Positions 5,134 to 5,685 of a DNA stretch of 5,685 bases are shown in pieces. The DNA is from JBBSOW01 sp038259365. GTDB taxonomy: Bacteria; Actinomycetota; Actinomycetes; Propionibacteriales; Propionibacteriaceae. How positions within the stretch are numbered: position 1 is the stretch's first letter; every line of letters starts with the position of its first letter. The DNA is taken from positions 1-5,685 of the forward strand of contig JBBSOW010000158.1 of the NCBI GenBank assembly GCA_038259365.1, in the 5' to 3' direction. The position numbers and the translations under genes were made by a program. The notes beneath the pieces were generated by a model that saw nothing but the letters and a program-made list of their open reading frames with translations, made no database searches and was not told the origin of the DNA.

Positions 5134-5685
5134 TTAGCCGAAGAACAAGTCGGTCGGTGCGAATCGTGCCAGCAACTGGCTCGTGTGCGGGCCGAGTCCT
5201 AGCTCGACCGCCGAGCGAAGATCGGCGAGCGTGTCGACGTCGCGTCGCGCCGTCCTGGGCAGCGACAACCGGAGCGCCCCGGAGCGTTGGTGTCGGGCGG
5301 CTGAGGCGCCCTCGAACATCGGCCCGAGTCGTGTGCGCCTGGCGATCAGCATCGTGGTTCCCGTCCCGGAGAGATCGGGACAATACCAACGGCGTCGGGC
5401 TCGCGTGGACGGTCGCGGATCGCCGCTGTGGGTCCTGCTCGCCACCTCCTCGAGGGCGGTTGCCACGTCGGTGCTGCGTAAGCACGGCAGATCGGCGACG
5501 ACGGCCACCACAATGTCGCTATCCGCGGTCGCAGCGCCGTGCTCGAGCGCCGCGTTCAACCCTGTGGTCCCCCCACAAGCCGCGGGATCGGCCAACACCC
5601 GGGCGGTGATGCCAGCCCGGAGAAGATGCGGTTGGAGTTGGGGTTCGTCGCTGACGACGATGACGTTGGGGATCGTGGACGACAG
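5134..5685 (-). CDS. fbiD: CofC/FbiD-type guanylyltransferase of coenzyme F420 synthesis, C-terminal part; continues past right edge
   Basis: The frame is open from the right edge (5685) to TAA at 5136-5134, giving 183 residues that lack the true N-terminus. The family transfers GMP from GTP to phosphoenolpyruvate (mycobacterial FbiD, Rv2983) or to 2-phospho-L-lactate (CofC), making the activated precursor that joins Fo in F420 synthesis. Visible marks, counted from the edge, are NVIVVSDEP with ARVLADP, the LNAALEHG helix, VVADLPCL (the nucleotide-site DLP), SGTGTTML, the conserved ARHxxSGA segment and RDVDTLADL near the end. These match Rv2983 in order. Between DLP and GTGTT the protein is about a dozen residues longer than Rv2983 and reads oddly (see findings). 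It is convergent with hupB; the N-terminal GTP-binding segment is outside the window, and the choice of substrate cannot be told from what is seen. Confidence 0.85.
   Translation of the reverse strand: MSSTIPNVIVVSDEPQLQPHLLRAGITARVLADPAACGGTTGLNAALEHGAATADSDIVVAVVADLPCLRSTDVATALEEVASRTHSGDPRPSTRARRRWYCPDLSGTGTTMLIARRTRLGPMFEGASAARHQRSGALRLSLPRTARRDVDTLADLRSAVELGLGPHTSQLLARFAPTDLFFG

Noticed and set aside
4640..5485. A 281-codon minus-strand open frame opposite hupB
   Set aside because: It covers hupB and part of fbiD in the wrong frame and has no recognisable family features.

Overview
The window is high-GC actinobacterial chromosome, most like the Mycobacteriales (Mycobacterium, Nocardia, Gordonia and relatives). 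This rests on the proteins and the gene order: an IclR regulator divergent from leuC-leuD-hupB is the order of M. tuberculosis Rv2989 to Rv2986c, and a reductase followed by a desaturase resembles M. tuberculosis Rv3230c-Rv3229c. I cannot name a genus. No tRNA, rRNA, insertion sequence or CRISPR array was seen.

Layout: (1) 1-1465, minus strand: a flavin/[2Fe-2S] reductase and, 24 bases downstream, the N-terminus of a membrane fatty-acid desaturase that runs off the left edge. They look like a two-gene electron-transfer/desaturation operon, with a probably leaderless start and a cluster of inverted repeats over its promoter. (2) 1466-1617: a short interval with a coding-like open frame that I do not recognise. 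(3) 1618-2343, minus strand: an IclR-family regulator. (4) 2344-2467: a compact divergent control region with a dyad and, in the leuC leader, two identical arms that could compete for one partner. (5) 2468-4521, plus strand: leuC and leuD, the two subunits of isopropylmalate isomerase. (6) 4522-4708: the hupB upstream region. (7) 4709-5035: an HU-family protein that lacks the long lysine-rich tail of mycobacterial HupB. (8) 5134-5685, minus strand: the C-terminal part of a CofC/FbiD-type guanylyltransferase of coenzyme F420 synthesis, convergent with hupB and running off the right edge.

The IclR protein probably controls leuCD and itself, by analogy with leucine-linked IclR regulators of other actinobacteria. 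The reductase would pass NAD(P)H electrons to the desaturase. The genes themselves are ordinary housekeeping and lipid genes. The points worth a second look are the tailless HU, the candidate +1-frameshifted small ORF near 1496, the paired arms in the leuC leader, the dyad cluster before the reductase, and a suspicious stretch inside fbiD.
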